Positions 55,523 to 64,000 of a stretch of 64,000 nt of DNA are shown in pieces. The notes under the pieces are model-generated. The model had not been told where the DNA came from, did no database searches, and saw only the letters and a list, made by a program, of their open reading frames with translations. The DNA lies in assembly GCF_018417535.1 (NCBI RefSeq), contig NZ_CP070978.1:2418001-2482000 (forward strand), read 5' to 3'. The position numbers and the translations under genes were made by a program. The stretch comes from Burkholderia pyrrocinia (GTDB taxonomy: Bacteria > Pseudomonadota > Gammaproteobacteria > Burkholderiales > Burkholderiaceae). Each line of letters begins with the position of its first letter. Position 1 is the first letter of the stretch.

Positions 55523-57067
55523 ATGCGCAACAACCAGCCTGTTACCCAACAAGAATTCGATTTTCCCGACGACGTTACGCTGATGTCGACGACCGATGCC
55601 GACAGCATCATCACGTACGCGAACACGACATTCGCGCAGGTGAGCGGCTTCTCGAACGAGGCGCTCGTCGGCCAGCCGCACAACGTGGTGCGCCACCCGG
55701 ACATGCCGCGCGAGGCGTTCGCCGACATGTGGGCGACGCTCCGGCGCGGCGAGCCGTGGACCGCGCTCGTGAAGAACCGCCGCAAGAACGGCGATCACTA
55801 CTGGGTGCGCGCGAACGCGATTCCGGTGATGCGCAACGGCGAGCCGCAAGGCTACCTGTCGGTGCGCACGAAGGCGCCGCACGACGAAACCGAGGCTGCC
55901 GACGCGCTGTATCGCGCGTTTCGCGAAGGCAAGGCGGGTCAGCGCCGGTTCCACAAGGGGCTGGTCATCCGCACCGGGCTGCTGCGCATTGCGTCGCTGT
56001 CGCAGACGATGTCGGTGCGCGCGCGCGTTCATGCGGCGCTGTGCGTGCTGGCGCCGGCTGTCATCGGCGCAGGCTGGGCATGCGGGCTGGCCGGCGGCGG
56101 GCTCGCGGCGTTTGCCGGCGTGACGGTCGGCGTGGCGGCGGTGGCCGGCCTGTGGCTCGACGCGCAGATCGTGCGGCCGCTGAAGCGGCTGCACGACCAG
56201 GCGCTGAACGTCGCGACCGGTGAAAGCCGGCGCGGAGTGCGGATGAACCGCGTCGACGAGATCGGGATGACGCTGCGCACGATCAACCAGCTCGCGCTGA
56301 TGTTCCGCTGGCTGGTCGACGACGTCAGCGAGCAGGTGCACAACGTGCAGCGCGCGAGCAACGAGATTGCGCAGGGCAACAACGACCTGAGCGCGCGTAC
56401 CGAGCAGGCCGCGTCGAGCGTGCAGGAGACGGCCGCGTCGATGGCCGAGATGACGGCGACCGTCGACAGCAACGCGGAAACCGCGCTGCAGGCAAACCGG
56501 CTCGCGGTGTCGGCGAGCGACGCAGCGGGGCGCGGCGGGCAGGCGGTAAGCGAGGTCGTTGCGACGATGAGCGACATCACCGACAGCTCGCGCAAGATTG
56601 CCGACATCATCGGCGTGATCGACGGCATCGCGTTCCAGACCAACATCCTCGCGCTGAATGCGGCGGTTGAGGCCGCGCGTGCGGGCGAACAGGGGCGCGG
56701 CTTCGCGGTGGTTGCGGGCGAAGTGCGGGCGCTCGCGCAGCGCAGCGCGAACGCGGCGAAGGAAATCAAGACGTTGATCGGCGCGAGCGTCGCACGGGTC
56801 GAATCGGGCGCGCGGATTGTCGACGGCGCGGGCAAGACGATGGAGGACATCGTCACGCAAGTGAAGCGCGTGTCGGACCTGATCGCGGAGATCAGCTCGT
56901 CGACGGCCGAGCAGAGCACGGGTGTCGCGCAGGTCGATCAGGCGGTCGTGCATCTGGACAACATCACGCAGCAGAACGCGGCGCTCGTCGAGCAGAGCAC
57001 GGCGGCGTCGGAAAGCCTGAAGCAGCAGGCGACGCGGCTGGTCGATGCGGTGAACGTGTTCCGCTGA
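55523..57067 (+). CDS. Aer-like methyl-accepting chemotaxis protein with PAS domain
   Basis: A 514-residue chemoreceptor. PAS domain ~13-115 ([52 protein letters not shown]), probably sensing redox through FAD, as in Aer. A hydrophobic hairpin follows at ~165-215, then HAMP ([17 protein letters not shown]) and a signalling domain with the hairpin tip [52 protein letters not shown] (named in part). There is no C-terminal CheR-binding pentapeptide. The sigma-28-like promoter fits a motility regulon. Confidence 0.92.
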   Translation: MRNNQPVTQQEFDFPDDVTLMSTTDADSIITYANTTFAQVSGFSNEALVGQPHNVVRHPDMPREAFADMWATLRRGEPWTALVKNRRKNGDHYWVRANAIPVMRNGEPQGYLSVRTKAPHDETEAADALYRAFREGKAGQRRFHKGLVIRTGLLRIASLSQTMSVRARVHAALCVLAPAVIGAGWACGLAGGGLAAFAGVTVGVAAVAGLWLDAQIVRPLKRLHDQALNVATGESRRGVRMNRVDEIGMTLRTINQLALMFRWLVDDVSEQVHNVQRASNEIAQGNNDLSARTEQAASSVQETAASMAEMTATVDSNAETALQANRLAVSASDAAGRGGQAVSEVVATMSDITDSSRKIADIIGVIDGIAFQTNILALNAAVEAARAGEQGRGFAVVAGEVRALAQRSANAAKEIKTLIGASVARVESGARIVDGAGKTMEDIVTQVKRVSDLIAEISSSTAEQSTGVAQVDQAVVHLDNITQQNAALVEQSTAASESLKQQATRLVDAVNVFR

Positions 57068-57075
57068 TCGCGGGG

Positions 57076-57114
57076 AGGCGACGCGGGCGCGGCGGACAGG
57101 GGCACCGGCCCGCG
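57076..57114 (+). repeat. 39-bp direct repeat, left copy
   Basis: Starts AGGCGACGCGGGCGCGGCGG and ends CACCGGCCCGCG. It matches 58372-58410 at 38 of 39 positions (C/G difference at one base). It lies 9 bases after the chemoreceptor stop. Confidence 0.9.
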
Positions 57115-57131
57115 CATCATGCCGGCGACGG

Positions 57132-58079
57132 TCAGATCAGCGCCGGCTGCAGCGGCGCACGATGCTCGCGAACCTTGACGATGCGGTATTCGTTGCGGAG
57201 CCCTTCGTCAGTGACGATCTGTGTCTGACGAAGATCGACGACCAGCACGTCACCTTTTCCGAAGCGCTCGCCGGCGTCGACTTTCGCGAGAAACTGTTCG
57301 TCCTCCAGTGCGGCGAAGAACGCTGATGTGCCGTCGTGCACGCGCCACTTGTTGCCGTCCTTGAACACGACGGATTCGAGCAGCAGCACCTTGCGTGCGA
57401 CCGTATCGGTGACCACTTCGCCGGGATCGTCGCCGCTTGCGAACGCATCGAGTTCGTCGTTCTCGATCGTGAGTTCGACCGTGTCGCCGCGAGCGATGCG
57501 GAAGCTGGCGATGCCGTCGCGTTCGAGCGGCGACAGCGCTTTCTGCAGGCTGACGCGGACCGTCCGGTTCAGGTAGAGCCGATAGGTGACTTCGTCGACA
57601 GTGAAGGATTCCTGTTCCGAGATCCAGACCCGGGTTTGTTCCCCTTCCTGCTCGATGCGATGCGGTTTGCGTCCGCGCAGCGTGCGGATCAGGCCGATCA
57701 GGCCGCCGCCTCCGACGATGCCGAGTGCCCCGAGGATCGCCATTGCGTTGCTGAACGCGCCGGCGTTCGGCCCCGCGAACAGGTCGCGGATCTGGCTCGC
57801 GAGCGACTGGACGAAGATCAGCTCCGAGTGGAACGAGCCGGCCTTGAAGCTGCCCCGGACCTCGAGACGCACCTCGGCGTTTTCGCCGTTGAGCTCCTTG
57901 TTGGTGGACGTGAACAGGTCGGCGATCGCGATGAGCGCCGGGGCCAGGTCGCGCACGTCCATCCGGTGCTCGGCGAGTGCCGGCCCGTCGTAGATGATGG
58001 TGAACGGCTGGTGATTGCTCGTGCCGCGCGAGTTTCCCGCAGGCGGGATCGTTCGACGATTGGACGTACTCAAGATCAT
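57132..58079 (-). CDS. Unknown protein within a direct-repeat-flanked insert
   Basis: A 315-residue protein. Residues ~25-110 are mixed alpha/beta (FTIIYDGPALAEHRMDVRDLAPALIAIADLFTST, then KAGSFHSELIFVQSLASQIRDLFAG). A glycine-rich hydrophobic segment (AILGALGIVGGGGLIGLIRTLRGRK, ~120-145) is probably a membrane anchor. A C-terminal beta-rich half follows (RVWISEQESFTVDEVTYRLYLNR, SFRIARGDTVELTIENDELDAF, KWRVHDGTSAFFAALEDEQFLAKV). I do not recognise the family. AAGGAG lies before ATG 58079. The base composition appears somewhat less GC-biased than neighbours. Confidence 0.8.
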   Translation of the reverse strand: MILSTSNRRTIPPAGNSRGTSNHQPFTIIYDGPALAEHRMDVRDLAPALIAIADLFTSTNKELNGENAEVRLEVRGSFKAGSFHSELIFVQSLASQIRDLFAGPNAGAFSNAMAILGALGIVGGGGLIGLIRTLRGRKPHRIEQEGEQTRVWISEQESFTVDEVTYRLYLNRTVRVSLQKALSPLERDGIASFRIARGDTVELTIENDELDAFASGDDPGEVVTDTVARKVLLLESVVFKDGNKWRVHDGTSAFFAALEDEQFLAKVDAGERFGKGDVLVVDLRQTQIVTDEGLRNEYRIVKVREHRAPLQPALI

Positions 58080-58371
58080 GCGCAGGCTCCTTGCTGCGCA
58101 GGCGCGATGGCGCGCCGCGGGCGCCGGCGGGCGCCGGGGCGAATGCGAGGAAGCGGTGCGGGGACGCTGCGCGCGGGTTGTGCGCAGGCCAGGCCGTCGG
58201 GTGAAGTGTTCATGCGTGTGCAAACCGGATCGAGGCGGAACGCTCAATCTAGCGGCTTGCCGCGGAACGAGAAATGAGACTTGAACGAAATTCGCGAACG
58301 TTGTGACGTTCGGCCGAGGCGGCGCCGAAATCGCGCATGTGGAGCACGAAGACATCGAGAGTAGCGCCGCA
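58080..58371. other. Non-coding upstream part of the flanked insert
   Basis: 292 bases upstream of the unknown gene. It contains the AT-richer stretch around 58245-58310, a probable promoter region; no other gene is seen. Confidence 0.5.
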
Positions 58372-58410
58372 AGGCGACGCGGGCGCGGCGGAGAGGGGCA
58401 CCGGCCCGCG
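58372..58410 (+). repeat. 39-bp direct repeat, right copy
   Basis: 38/39 match to 57076-57114, same orientation, 1,296 bases apart. It is followed directly by the gabD terminator hairpins. Confidence 0.9.
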
Positions 58411-58413
58411 TCG

Positions 58414-58467
58414 GACCGCCCGGTTCCGGCCGGGCGGTCAGGGCCTGTCACGCAAGCGGCAGGCCCT
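58414..58467 (-). terminator. Two hairpins downstream of gabD
   Basis: GACCGCCCGG/CCGGGCGGTC (58414-58439) and AGGGCCTG/CAGGCCCT (58440-58467) lie next to the gabD stop (58474) and probably end the gabT-gabD transcript. Confidence 0.6.
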
Positions 58468-58473
58468 GAACCG

Positions 58474-59943
58474 TCACACGGCGAGGCAGAGGTACTTGAT
58501 CACGACGTAGTCGTCGATGCCGTAGTGCGAGCCTTCGCGGCCGAGGCCCGACTGCTTGACGCCGCCGAACGGCGCGACTTCGTTCGAGATCAGGCCCGTG
58601 TTCACCCCGACCATCCCGTATTCGAGCGCTTCGGCAACCTTCCACACGCGGCCGATGTCGCGGCTGAAGAAATACGCGGCCAGACCGAACTCGGTGTCGT
58701 TCGCGAGGCGGATCACCTCGTCGTCGCTGCCGAACTTGAACAGCGGCGCGAGCGGCCCGAACGTTTCCTCCTTCGCGACCTTCATCGCCGGCGTGACACC
58801 CGTCAGCACGGTCGGCTCGAAGAAGCCGTGGCCGAGCGCGTGGCGCTTGCCGCCCGTCACGACGGTCGCACCCTTCGCGAGCGCGTCCTCGATGTGCGCC
58901 TCGACCTTCAGCACGGCCGCTTCGTTGATCAGCGGGCCTTGCGTCACGCCCGGCTCCGTGCCGCGACCGACCTTCAACTGGCCGACTGCCGCCGCGAGCT
59001 TCTGCGCGAACTGGTCGTACACGGCTTCATGCACGTAGAAGCGGTTCGTGCACACGCAGGTCTGGCCGCTGTTGCGGTACTTCGACGCGATCGCGCCCTG
59101 CACGGCCGCATCGAGATCGGCGTCGTCGAACACGATGAACGGCGCGTTGCCGCCGAGTTCCAGCGACACCTTCTTGACCGTCGCCGCGCATTGCGCCATC
59201 AGCAGGCGGCCGACCGGCGTCGAGCCGGTGAACGACAGCTTGCGCACGATCGGGTTCGACGTCAGCTCGCCGCCGATCGCCTTCGGGTCGCCCGTGACGA
59301 CGCTGAACACGCCGGCCGGCACGCCTGCGCGCTCAGCCAGCACGGCCATCGCGAGCGCGGAGAACGGCGTTGCCTCGGCCGGCTTCACGACGATCGGGCA
59401 GCCTGCGGCGAGCGCCGGGCCGACCTTGCGCGTGATCATCGCCGCCGGGAAGTTCCACGGCGTGATCGCCGCGCACACGCCGATCGCTTCCTTCGTCACG
59501 ACGATGCGCTTGTCGCTCGCCGGCGTCGGGATCGTGTCGCCGTACACGCGCTTGCCTTCTTCCGCGAACCATTCGAGGAACGATGCCGCGTAGCCGATTT
59601 CGCCCTTCGCCTCGGCCAGCGACTTGCCCTGCTCGGTCGTCAGGATCAGCGCGAGGTCGTCGGCGTTTTCCATCATCAGGTCGTGCCACTTGCGCAGGAT
59701 GACCGCGCGTTCCTTCGCGGTCTTCTTGCGCCACGCCGGCCATGCGGCGTTCGCGGCGTCGATCGCCTGACGCGTCTCGGCCGTGCCCATCGCCGGCACG
59801 GTGCCGAGCAGGCCGCCCGTCGCCGGGTTGCGGACTTCGAACGTCTCGCCGTTCGATGCGCGTTGCCATTCGCCGTTGACGTACGCCTGCTGGCGGAACA
59901 GCGACGGATCTTTCAGTGCCAGGGTTTCCTGAACAGTGCTCAT
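58474..59943 (-). CDS. gabD: NADP+-dependent succinate-semialdehyde dehydrogenase
   Basis: A 489-residue aldehyde dehydrogenase of GabD type, oxidising succinic semialdehyde to succinate. Catalytic Cys296 with a neighbouring Cys298 (GQTCVC, the redox-switch pair of GabD), Glu262 (LELGG) and the cofactor segment WNFPAAMITRK are all present. N-terminal LKDPSLFRQQAYVNGEW matches the family. It lies 85 bases downstream of gabT on the same strand and completes GABA catabolism. Confidence 0.95.
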   Translation of the reverse strand: MSTVQETLALKDPSLFRQQAYVNGEWQRASNGETFEVRNPATGGLLGTVPAMGTAETRQAIDAANAAWPAWRKKTAKERAVILRKWHDLMMENADDLALILTTEQGKSLAEAKGEIGYAASFLEWFAEEGKRVYGDTIPTPASDKRIVVTKEAIGVCAAITPWNFPAAMITRKVGPALAAGCPIVVKPAEATPFSALAMAVLAERAGVPAGVFSVVTGDPKAIGGELTSNPIVRKLSFTGSTPVGRLLMAQCAATVKKVSLELGGNAPFIVFDDADLDAAVQGAIASKYRNSGQTCVCTNRFYVHEAVYDQFAQKLAAAVGQLKVGRGTEPGVTQGPLINEAAVLKVEAHIEDALAKGATVVTGGKRHALGHGFFEPTVLTGVTPAMKVAKEETFGPLAPLFKFGSDDEVIRLANDTEFGLAAYFFSRDIGRVWKVAEALEYGMVGVNTGLISNEVAPFGGVKQSGLGREGSHYGIDDYVVIKYLCLAV

Positions 59944-60028
59944 TTGAGTAGTCTGCTTTGAAGATGAAGGAGACGAAACGGCCGCCGCCGTCCTGACGAC
60001 GGCGGCGGCGCATTCAGTGGACGGGAAC

Positions 60029-61318
60029 TCAGGCCGGCACGCCGACCGTTTCCTTCAGCACTTCCTCGAGGATCACGAGCGCTTCGTCGAACACGGCTTG
60101 CGTGATCGTCAGCGGGAACAGGAAACGCACGACGTTCGAGTACACGCCGCACACGAGCAGCAGCAGGCCGCGCTCGAGCGCACGCGTCTGCACGCGCTTC
60201 GTGAATTCCGCATCCGGCTCGCCCGAACCCGGTTTCAGGAACTCGATCGCGATCATCGCGCCCGGGCCGCGCACGTCGGCGATCTGCGGCACGTCGGCCT
60301 GCAGCGCGCTCAGCTTCGCCTTCAGCACGTCGCCGAGTTGCGTGGCGCGCTCGCACAGCTTCTCTTCGTCGATGATCTCGAGCACCGCGTGCGCCGACGC
60401 AACCGCCAGCGGGTTGCCCGCGTACGTGCCGCCGAGGCCGCCGGGCGCTGCCGCGTCCATCACGTCCGCACGGCCGACGACGCCCGACAGCGGCATGCCG
60501 CCCGCGAGGCTCTTCGCCATCGTGATCAGGTCGGCCAGCACGTCGTAGTGCTGCATCGCGAACAGCTTGCCGGTACGCGCGAAGCCGGTCTGGACTTCGT
60601 CGGCGATCAGCAGGATGCCATGTTCGTTACAGATCTTGCGCAGCGCGCGCACGAATTCCGCCGGCGCCGGGTTGAAGCCGCCTTCGCCCTGGACCGGTTC
60701 GAAGATGATCGCGGCGACGCGCTTCGGATCGATGTCGGCCTTGAACAGCATCTCGATCGCCTTGATCGAGTCGGCGGTCGTCACGCCGTGCAGCGCGTTC
60801 GGGTACGGCGCGTGGAACACGTCGCCCGGGAACGGGCCGAAGTTCAGCTTGTACGGGGCGACCTTGCCGGTCAGCGCCATGCCCATCATCGTGCGGCCGT
60901 GGAAGCCGCCCGAGAACGCGATGACGCCCGGCCGGCCGGTCGCTGCGCGCGCGATCTTGATCGCGTTCTCGACGGCTTCGGCGCCGGTCGTGAAGAACGC
61001 GGTCTTCTTCGGGAAATCGCCCGGCGCACGTGCGTTGATCTTCTCGGCCAGCTCGACGTACGACGCGTACGGGACGATCTGGTAAGCGGTGTGCGTGAAG
61101 TTGTTCAGTTGATCCGCGATCGCCTTGACGATCTTCGGGTGGCGGTGGCCCGTGTTCAGCACCGCGATGCCGGCGGCGAAATCGATGAAGCGGCGGCCTT
61201 CGACATCCCACAGTTCCGCGTTCTCGGCGCGGGCTGCGTAGAAATCGCACATCACACCGACGCCGCGCGGGGTGGCGGCGTTCTTGCGGGCTTGCAGGTC
61301 GGCATTCTTCACGGTCAT
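60029..61318 (-). CDS. gabT: 4-aminobutyrate-2-oxoglutarate transaminase
   Basis: A 429-residue fold-type I PLP enzyme converting GABA to succinic semialdehyde. The PLP Lys269 is in LITMAKSLAGGMPLSG; cofactor and substrate residues are in TTGAEAVENAIKIARAATGRPGVIAF and LLIADEVQTGFARTG; GYR-type substrate contacts are expected. It opens MTVKNADLQARKNAATPRGVGVMCDFYAARAENAELWDVEG (named in part). Divergent from gabR with an operator between. Confidence 0.96.
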   Translation of the reverse strand: MTVKNADLQARKNAATPRGVGVMCDFYAARAENAELWDVEGRRFIDFAAGIAVLNTGHRHPKIVKAIADQLNNFTHTAYQIVPYASYVELAEKINARAPGDFPKKTAFFTTGAEAVENAIKIARAATGRPGVIAFSGGFHGRTMMGMALTGKVAPYKLNFGPFPGDVFHAPYPNALHGVTTADSIKAIEMLFKADIDPKRVAAIIFEPVQGEGGFNPAPAEFVRALRKICNEHGILLIADEVQTGFARTGKLFAMQHYDVLADLITMAKSLAGGMPLSGVVGRADVMDAAAPGGLGGTYAGNPLAVASAHAVLEIIDEEKLCERATQLGDVLKAKLSALQADVPQIADVRGPGAMIAIEFLKPGSGEPDAEFTKRVQTRALERGLLLLVCGVYSNVVRFLFPLTITQAVFDEALVILEEVLKETVGVPA

Positions 61319-61391
61319 CTCCTTGATGTTCTTTCCGGTGGGTAGAAAATCGGGTGCGTTGGCAGCCCATGGAGGCGACTATAATCACATT

Positions 61392-61412
61392 TGGCTCTGG
61401 CAATCAGAGCCA
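61392..61412. promoter_or_regulatory. GabR operator-like inverted repeat between gabT and gabR
   Basis: TGGCTCTG-GCAAT-CAGAGCCA: perfect 8-bp arms with a 5-base spacer in the 120-base divergent intergenic region, 27 bases before the gabR ATG. The most likely binding site of the MocR-type regulator. Confidence 0.65.
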
Positions 61413-61438
61413 TTTTAATAAATATTCAGGAGCCAATC

Positions 61439-62947
61439 ATGCGCGCGACCGTGTTGTCGGACTGGCTGGCGCAGCGCCTCGTGCGCGGCGGCGAACAGCC
61501 GATCTACCGGCAGCTTCACCGGCTGCTGCAACAGGCGATCCTGTCGCGCGAACTGCCGGCCGGCACGCGCGTGCCGTCGTCGCGGCTGCTGGCTGCCGAA
61601 CTCGGGATCGCGCGCAACACGGTCACCCAGGTTTACGAACAGCTTGCGCTCGAAGGTTACGTGAACTCGGCGACGGGCCGCGGCACGTTCGTCGCCGACA
61701 GCGCGCCGGACGAGATCGTCGGTGCGCCGCCCGACGCGGCGGCCGGCCCGGCCGTCGTGCTGGCGTCCGCGCGGCGGCTGTCCGCGCGCGGCACGCGGCT
61801 CGTCGACGGGGCCGGCGTGTCGAAGCGTCAGGGCGGCGCGTTCATGCCGGGCGTGCCCGATGTGTCGCGATTTCCGGCGCGCGCGTGGACGCGGCTGCAC
61901 AACAAGTACTGGCGGCGCCTGCGCCCCGACCTGCTGACCTATGCGCCGGGCGGCGGGCTCGCGCTGCTGCGCGAGGCACTGGCCGACTACCTGCGCACGT
62001 CGCGCTCGGTGCGCTGCACGCCCGAGCAGATCGTGATCACGACCGGTATCCACCAGTCGATCGACCTCGCGGTGCGGCTCCTGACCGATCCGGGCGACGC
62101 GATCTGGACCGAGGATCCGTGCTACTGGGGCGTGCGCAGCGTGCTGAACGTGTCGGGGCTGACCACGCGGCCGATTCCGGTCGACGAAGAAGGCATCGCG
62201 CCGTCGGCCGCCGATCTCGCCGAACCGCCGAAGCTGATGCTCGTCACGCCGTCGCACCAGTATCCGCTCGGGATGGTGATGAGCCTCGCGCGTCGGCGGA
62301 TGCTGCTCGAATACGCGCGCCAGCACGGCTGCTGGATCATCGAGGACGACTACGACAGCGAATTCCGCTACGGCAGCCGGCCGCTCGCGTCGCTGCAGGG
62401 TCTCGATACGGCCGGGCAGGTGATCTACGTCGGCAGTTTCGGCAAGACACTGTTCCCCGGGCTGCGGGTCGGCTACCTGGTCGCGCCGGAACCGCTCGCG
62501 GAAAGCTTCGCGACCGCGAGCGCCGAGCTGTATCGCGAAGGGCAGTTGCTGCAGCAGGCCGTGCTCGCCGAATTCATCGCGGAAGGGCACTTCGTGTCGC
62601 ATATCCGCAAGATGCGCACGCTGTACGGGCAACGCCGCGAGGTGCTGCTCGATGCGGTCGCGCGCCGCTACGGCGATACGCTGCAGGCGCTCGGCAGCGA
62701 CGCGGGGCTGCATCTCGTCACGCAATTGCCGGAAGGCGTCGACGATCGCACGGTCGCGCAGGCTGCGCTCGAACGCAATATCGTCGTGCGGCCGCTGTCC
62801 GGCTATTACGCGGATCGCGAGCGCGCGGCGCCGGGGTTGCTGCTCGGCTATGCGTGCGTGCCGGAGGACGAGATCGCGCCGGCGTTCGCGACGCTTGCCG
62901 AGGCGATCGACGAGCGGGCGTTCGGCGGTGCGATCGAGGTGGCTTGA
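61439..62947 (+). CDS. gabR: MocR-type PLP-dependent regulator GabR
   Basis: A 502-residue GntR-aminotransferase fusion. Winged HTH at ~15-80 (YRQLHRLLQQAILSRELPAGTRVPSSRLLAAELGIARNTV, named in part), linker ~80-130, then an aminotransferase domain with PLP Lys336 (VGSFGKTLFPG) and the DDYDSEFRYG segment near 303. It senses GABA with PLP and controls gabTD. Adjacent, divergent gabT supports the name. AGGAG precedes ATG 61439. Confidence 0.92.
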   Translation: MRATVLSDWLAQRLVRGGEQPIYRQLHRLLQQAILSRELPAGTRVPSSRLLAAELGIARNTVTQVYEQLALEGYVNSATGRGTFVADSAPDEIVGAPPDAAAGPAVVLASARRLSARGTRLVDGAGVSKRQGGAFMPGVPDVSRFPARAWTRLHNKYWRRLRPDLLTYAPGGGLALLREALADYLRTSRSVRCTPEQIVITTGIHQSIDLAVRLLTDPGDAIWTEDPCYWGVRSVLNVSGLTTRPIPVDEEGIAPSAADLAEPPKLMLVTPSHQYPLGMVMSLARRRMLLEYARQHGCWIIEDDYDSEFRYGSRPLASLQGLDTAGQVIYVGSFGKTLFPGLRVGYLVAPEPLAESFATASAELYREGQLLQQAVLAEFIAEGHFVSHIRKMRTLYGQRREVLLDAVARRYGDTLQALGSDAGLHLVTQLPEGVDDRTVAQAALERNIVVRPLSGYYADRERAAPGLLLGYACVPEDEIAPAFATLAEAIDERAFGGAIEVA

Positions 62948-63056
62948 GCAGCGTACCTGGTTGCAGCATCACGTCGAGATTCCCGCCGTCGAGGTGGGAG
63001 GGAACGATTCTCTCCGCAGCGCGGAGAGCATTCGCGTTTTGCCGTGCCGCCGAACC

Positions 63057-64000
63057 TCAATACCCGATCCACACCGCGAACGTCAGCACGACGCACGACA
63101 GCGCGAGCAGCGTCAGGAACAGCGGCAGTACGAAGCGGATCCACGCGCCGAAGTCGACGCGCGCGGTCGCGAGATAAGCGAGCAGCATGCCGGACGTCGG
63201 CGTGACGAGGTTCGTCAGCCCGCCGCCGAGCACGAACGCGAGCACCGACGTCTGGCCGCTCACGCCCGAGAGCTGCGCGATCGGCCCGATGATCGGCATG
63301 CTGACCGCGGCCTTGCCCGACACCGACGGAATGAACACGTCGAGCACCATCTGCACGCCCATCAATCCGTTCGCGACCCACACCGGCGACTGGCCGTCAG
63401 CGAGCCGCGTGAAGAAATGGATCAGCGTGTCGAGCACGAGGCTGTTCTGCAGCAGCAGCTCGACCGATGCGGCGAGCCCCATCAGCAGCGCCGCGAGCAT
63501 CATGTTCTTCATCCCGTCGACGAACGCGTCGGCCGCGCTGCGGGAATCGAGCCGGCCGATGACGGCAGTCGCGATGCTGACCGCCGCATAGAACGCCGCC
63601 AGTTCGACGTTGCCCCATTTCAGTTCGCGCGTACCGTAGATCAGCATCGCGACCGCCGCGGCGAACACGAGCAGCGTCGCCTTGTGGCGCAGCGACAGCT
63701 TCGCGGCCGCGTGTGCGGCGTTGCCCGACGCGGTTTGCCCGGCCCGGTAGCCGGTGTTGCGCACGTAGCGCAGCAGGTACAGGATGCCGATCGTCAGGAA
63801 TACGACGAATACGGCCGCGCGCAGTGCGACGCCGCTGAACAGCGGCACGCCGACGAGCGGCTGCGCGACGGCGAGCGCGAGCGGGTTCGTGACCGACGCG
63901 ATATAGCCGATCTTCGCGGCGAGCGCGACGAGTGCGACCGCGAACAGGTCGGACAGCCCGAGGCGCCGCGCGATCACGACGACCATCGGAATGATCACGA
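63057..64000 (-). CDS. YfcC-family (DcuC-like) transporter, partial
   Basis: The visible 314 C-terminal residues begin beyond the right edge, so the start is missing. At least eight membrane helices, with VVVIARRLGLSDLFAVALVALAAKIGYIASVTNPLALAVAQ and IPSVSGKAAVSMPIIGPIAQLSGVSGQTSVLAFVLGGGLTNLVTPTSGML (named in part), the YfcC/arginine-ornithine-antiporter-like signatures. It likely moves a basic or dipeptide-like amino acid. It is convergent with gabR. Confidence 0.88.
   Translation of the reverse strand, partial: VIIPMVVVIARRLGLSDLFAVALVALAAKIGYIASVTNPLALAVAQPLVGVPLFSGVALRAAVFVVFLTIGILYLLRYVRNTGYRAGQTASGNAAHAAAKLSLRHKATLLVFAAAVAMLIYGTRELKWGNVELAAFYAAVSIATAVIGRLDSRSAADAFVDGMKNMMLAALLMGLAASVELLLQNSLVLDTLIHFFTRLADGQSPVWVANGLMGVQMVLDVFIPSVSGKAAVSMPIIGPIAQLSGVSGQTSVLAFVLGGGLTNLVTPTSGMLLAYLATARVDFGAWIRFVLPLFLTLLALSCVVLTFAVWIGY

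Overview
The window is about 64 kb of high-GC proteobacterial chromosome with third-position G/C bias, dense LysR/TetR/IclR regulation, a Burkholderia-type trimeric porin, a complete hmuRSTUV heme-uptake operon, a beta-ketoadipyl-CoA thiolase beside an IclR regulator, and gabT-gabD beside a MocR-type GabR. This gene content and protein style fit Burkholderia, most likely the B. cepacia complex and plausibly its second chromosome. That placement is inference from gene content, not a database match. I saw no rRNA, tRNA, IS element, prophage or CRISPR array.

Layout. 1-8.7 kb: end of a TIGR01777-type epimerase, a GST, a serine hydrolase, a secreted beta-propeller protein, a HIT protein, small envelope proteins, an ICMT-like methyltransferase and (S)-ureidoglycine aminohydrolase. 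8.8-13.1 kb: a divergent LysR/aldehyde dehydrogenase pair and a sulfite dehydrogenase (Moco subunit plus cytochrome c). 13.7-16.8 kb: a class A penicillin-binding protein, a TRIC-type channel and a VOC protein. 16.9-23.3 kb: the heme operon (TonB receptor, HmuS, T, U, V) behind a Fur-box-like site. 23.4-30.5 kb: three small proteins, a porin with tandem terminators, an orphan MetQ, an M14-type deacylase, an amino-acid binding protein and a LysR. 30.7-36.6 kb: a GlxA-type regulator, two coupled small membrane proteins, an NCS2 purine permease, and a TetR/O-methyltransferase pair. 36.7-44.1 kb: an oxidoreductase cluster (two aldo/keto reductases, an Old Yellow Enzyme, a luciferase-like flavoprotein, a MoaF-like protein, an MFS exporter and a LysR), probably for reactive carbonyl or quinone detoxification. 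44.2-50.4 kb: zwf, a TetR with an SDR target, and an M20 amidohydrolase with an MHS-type transporter. 50.4-53.5 kb: two gene remnants, a strong small-RNA candidate, an IclR regulator, four repeated hairpins and pcaF. 53.6-58.4 kb: DUF523, a GNAT fused by overlap to a truncated methyltransferase, an Aer-like chemoreceptor behind a sigma-28-like promoter, and an unknown gene between 39-bp direct repeats. 58.4-64 kb: gabD, gabT, gabR and a cut-off YfcC-type transporter.

Most interesting non-coding structure: (i) four copies of a ~30-bp unit at 52.09-52.26 kb whose flanking arms pair across units into one branched fold; (ii) a promoter-hairpin-terminator unit at 50.81-50.93 kb that looks like an unannotated small RNA; (iii) a 1.3-kb segment at 57.1-58.4 kb bounded by near-identical 39-bp direct repeats and carrying one gene of unknown function. 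Several operator-like palindromes tie regulators to neighbouring targets (TetR-SDR, GabR-gabTD, LysR-oxidoreductase cluster).
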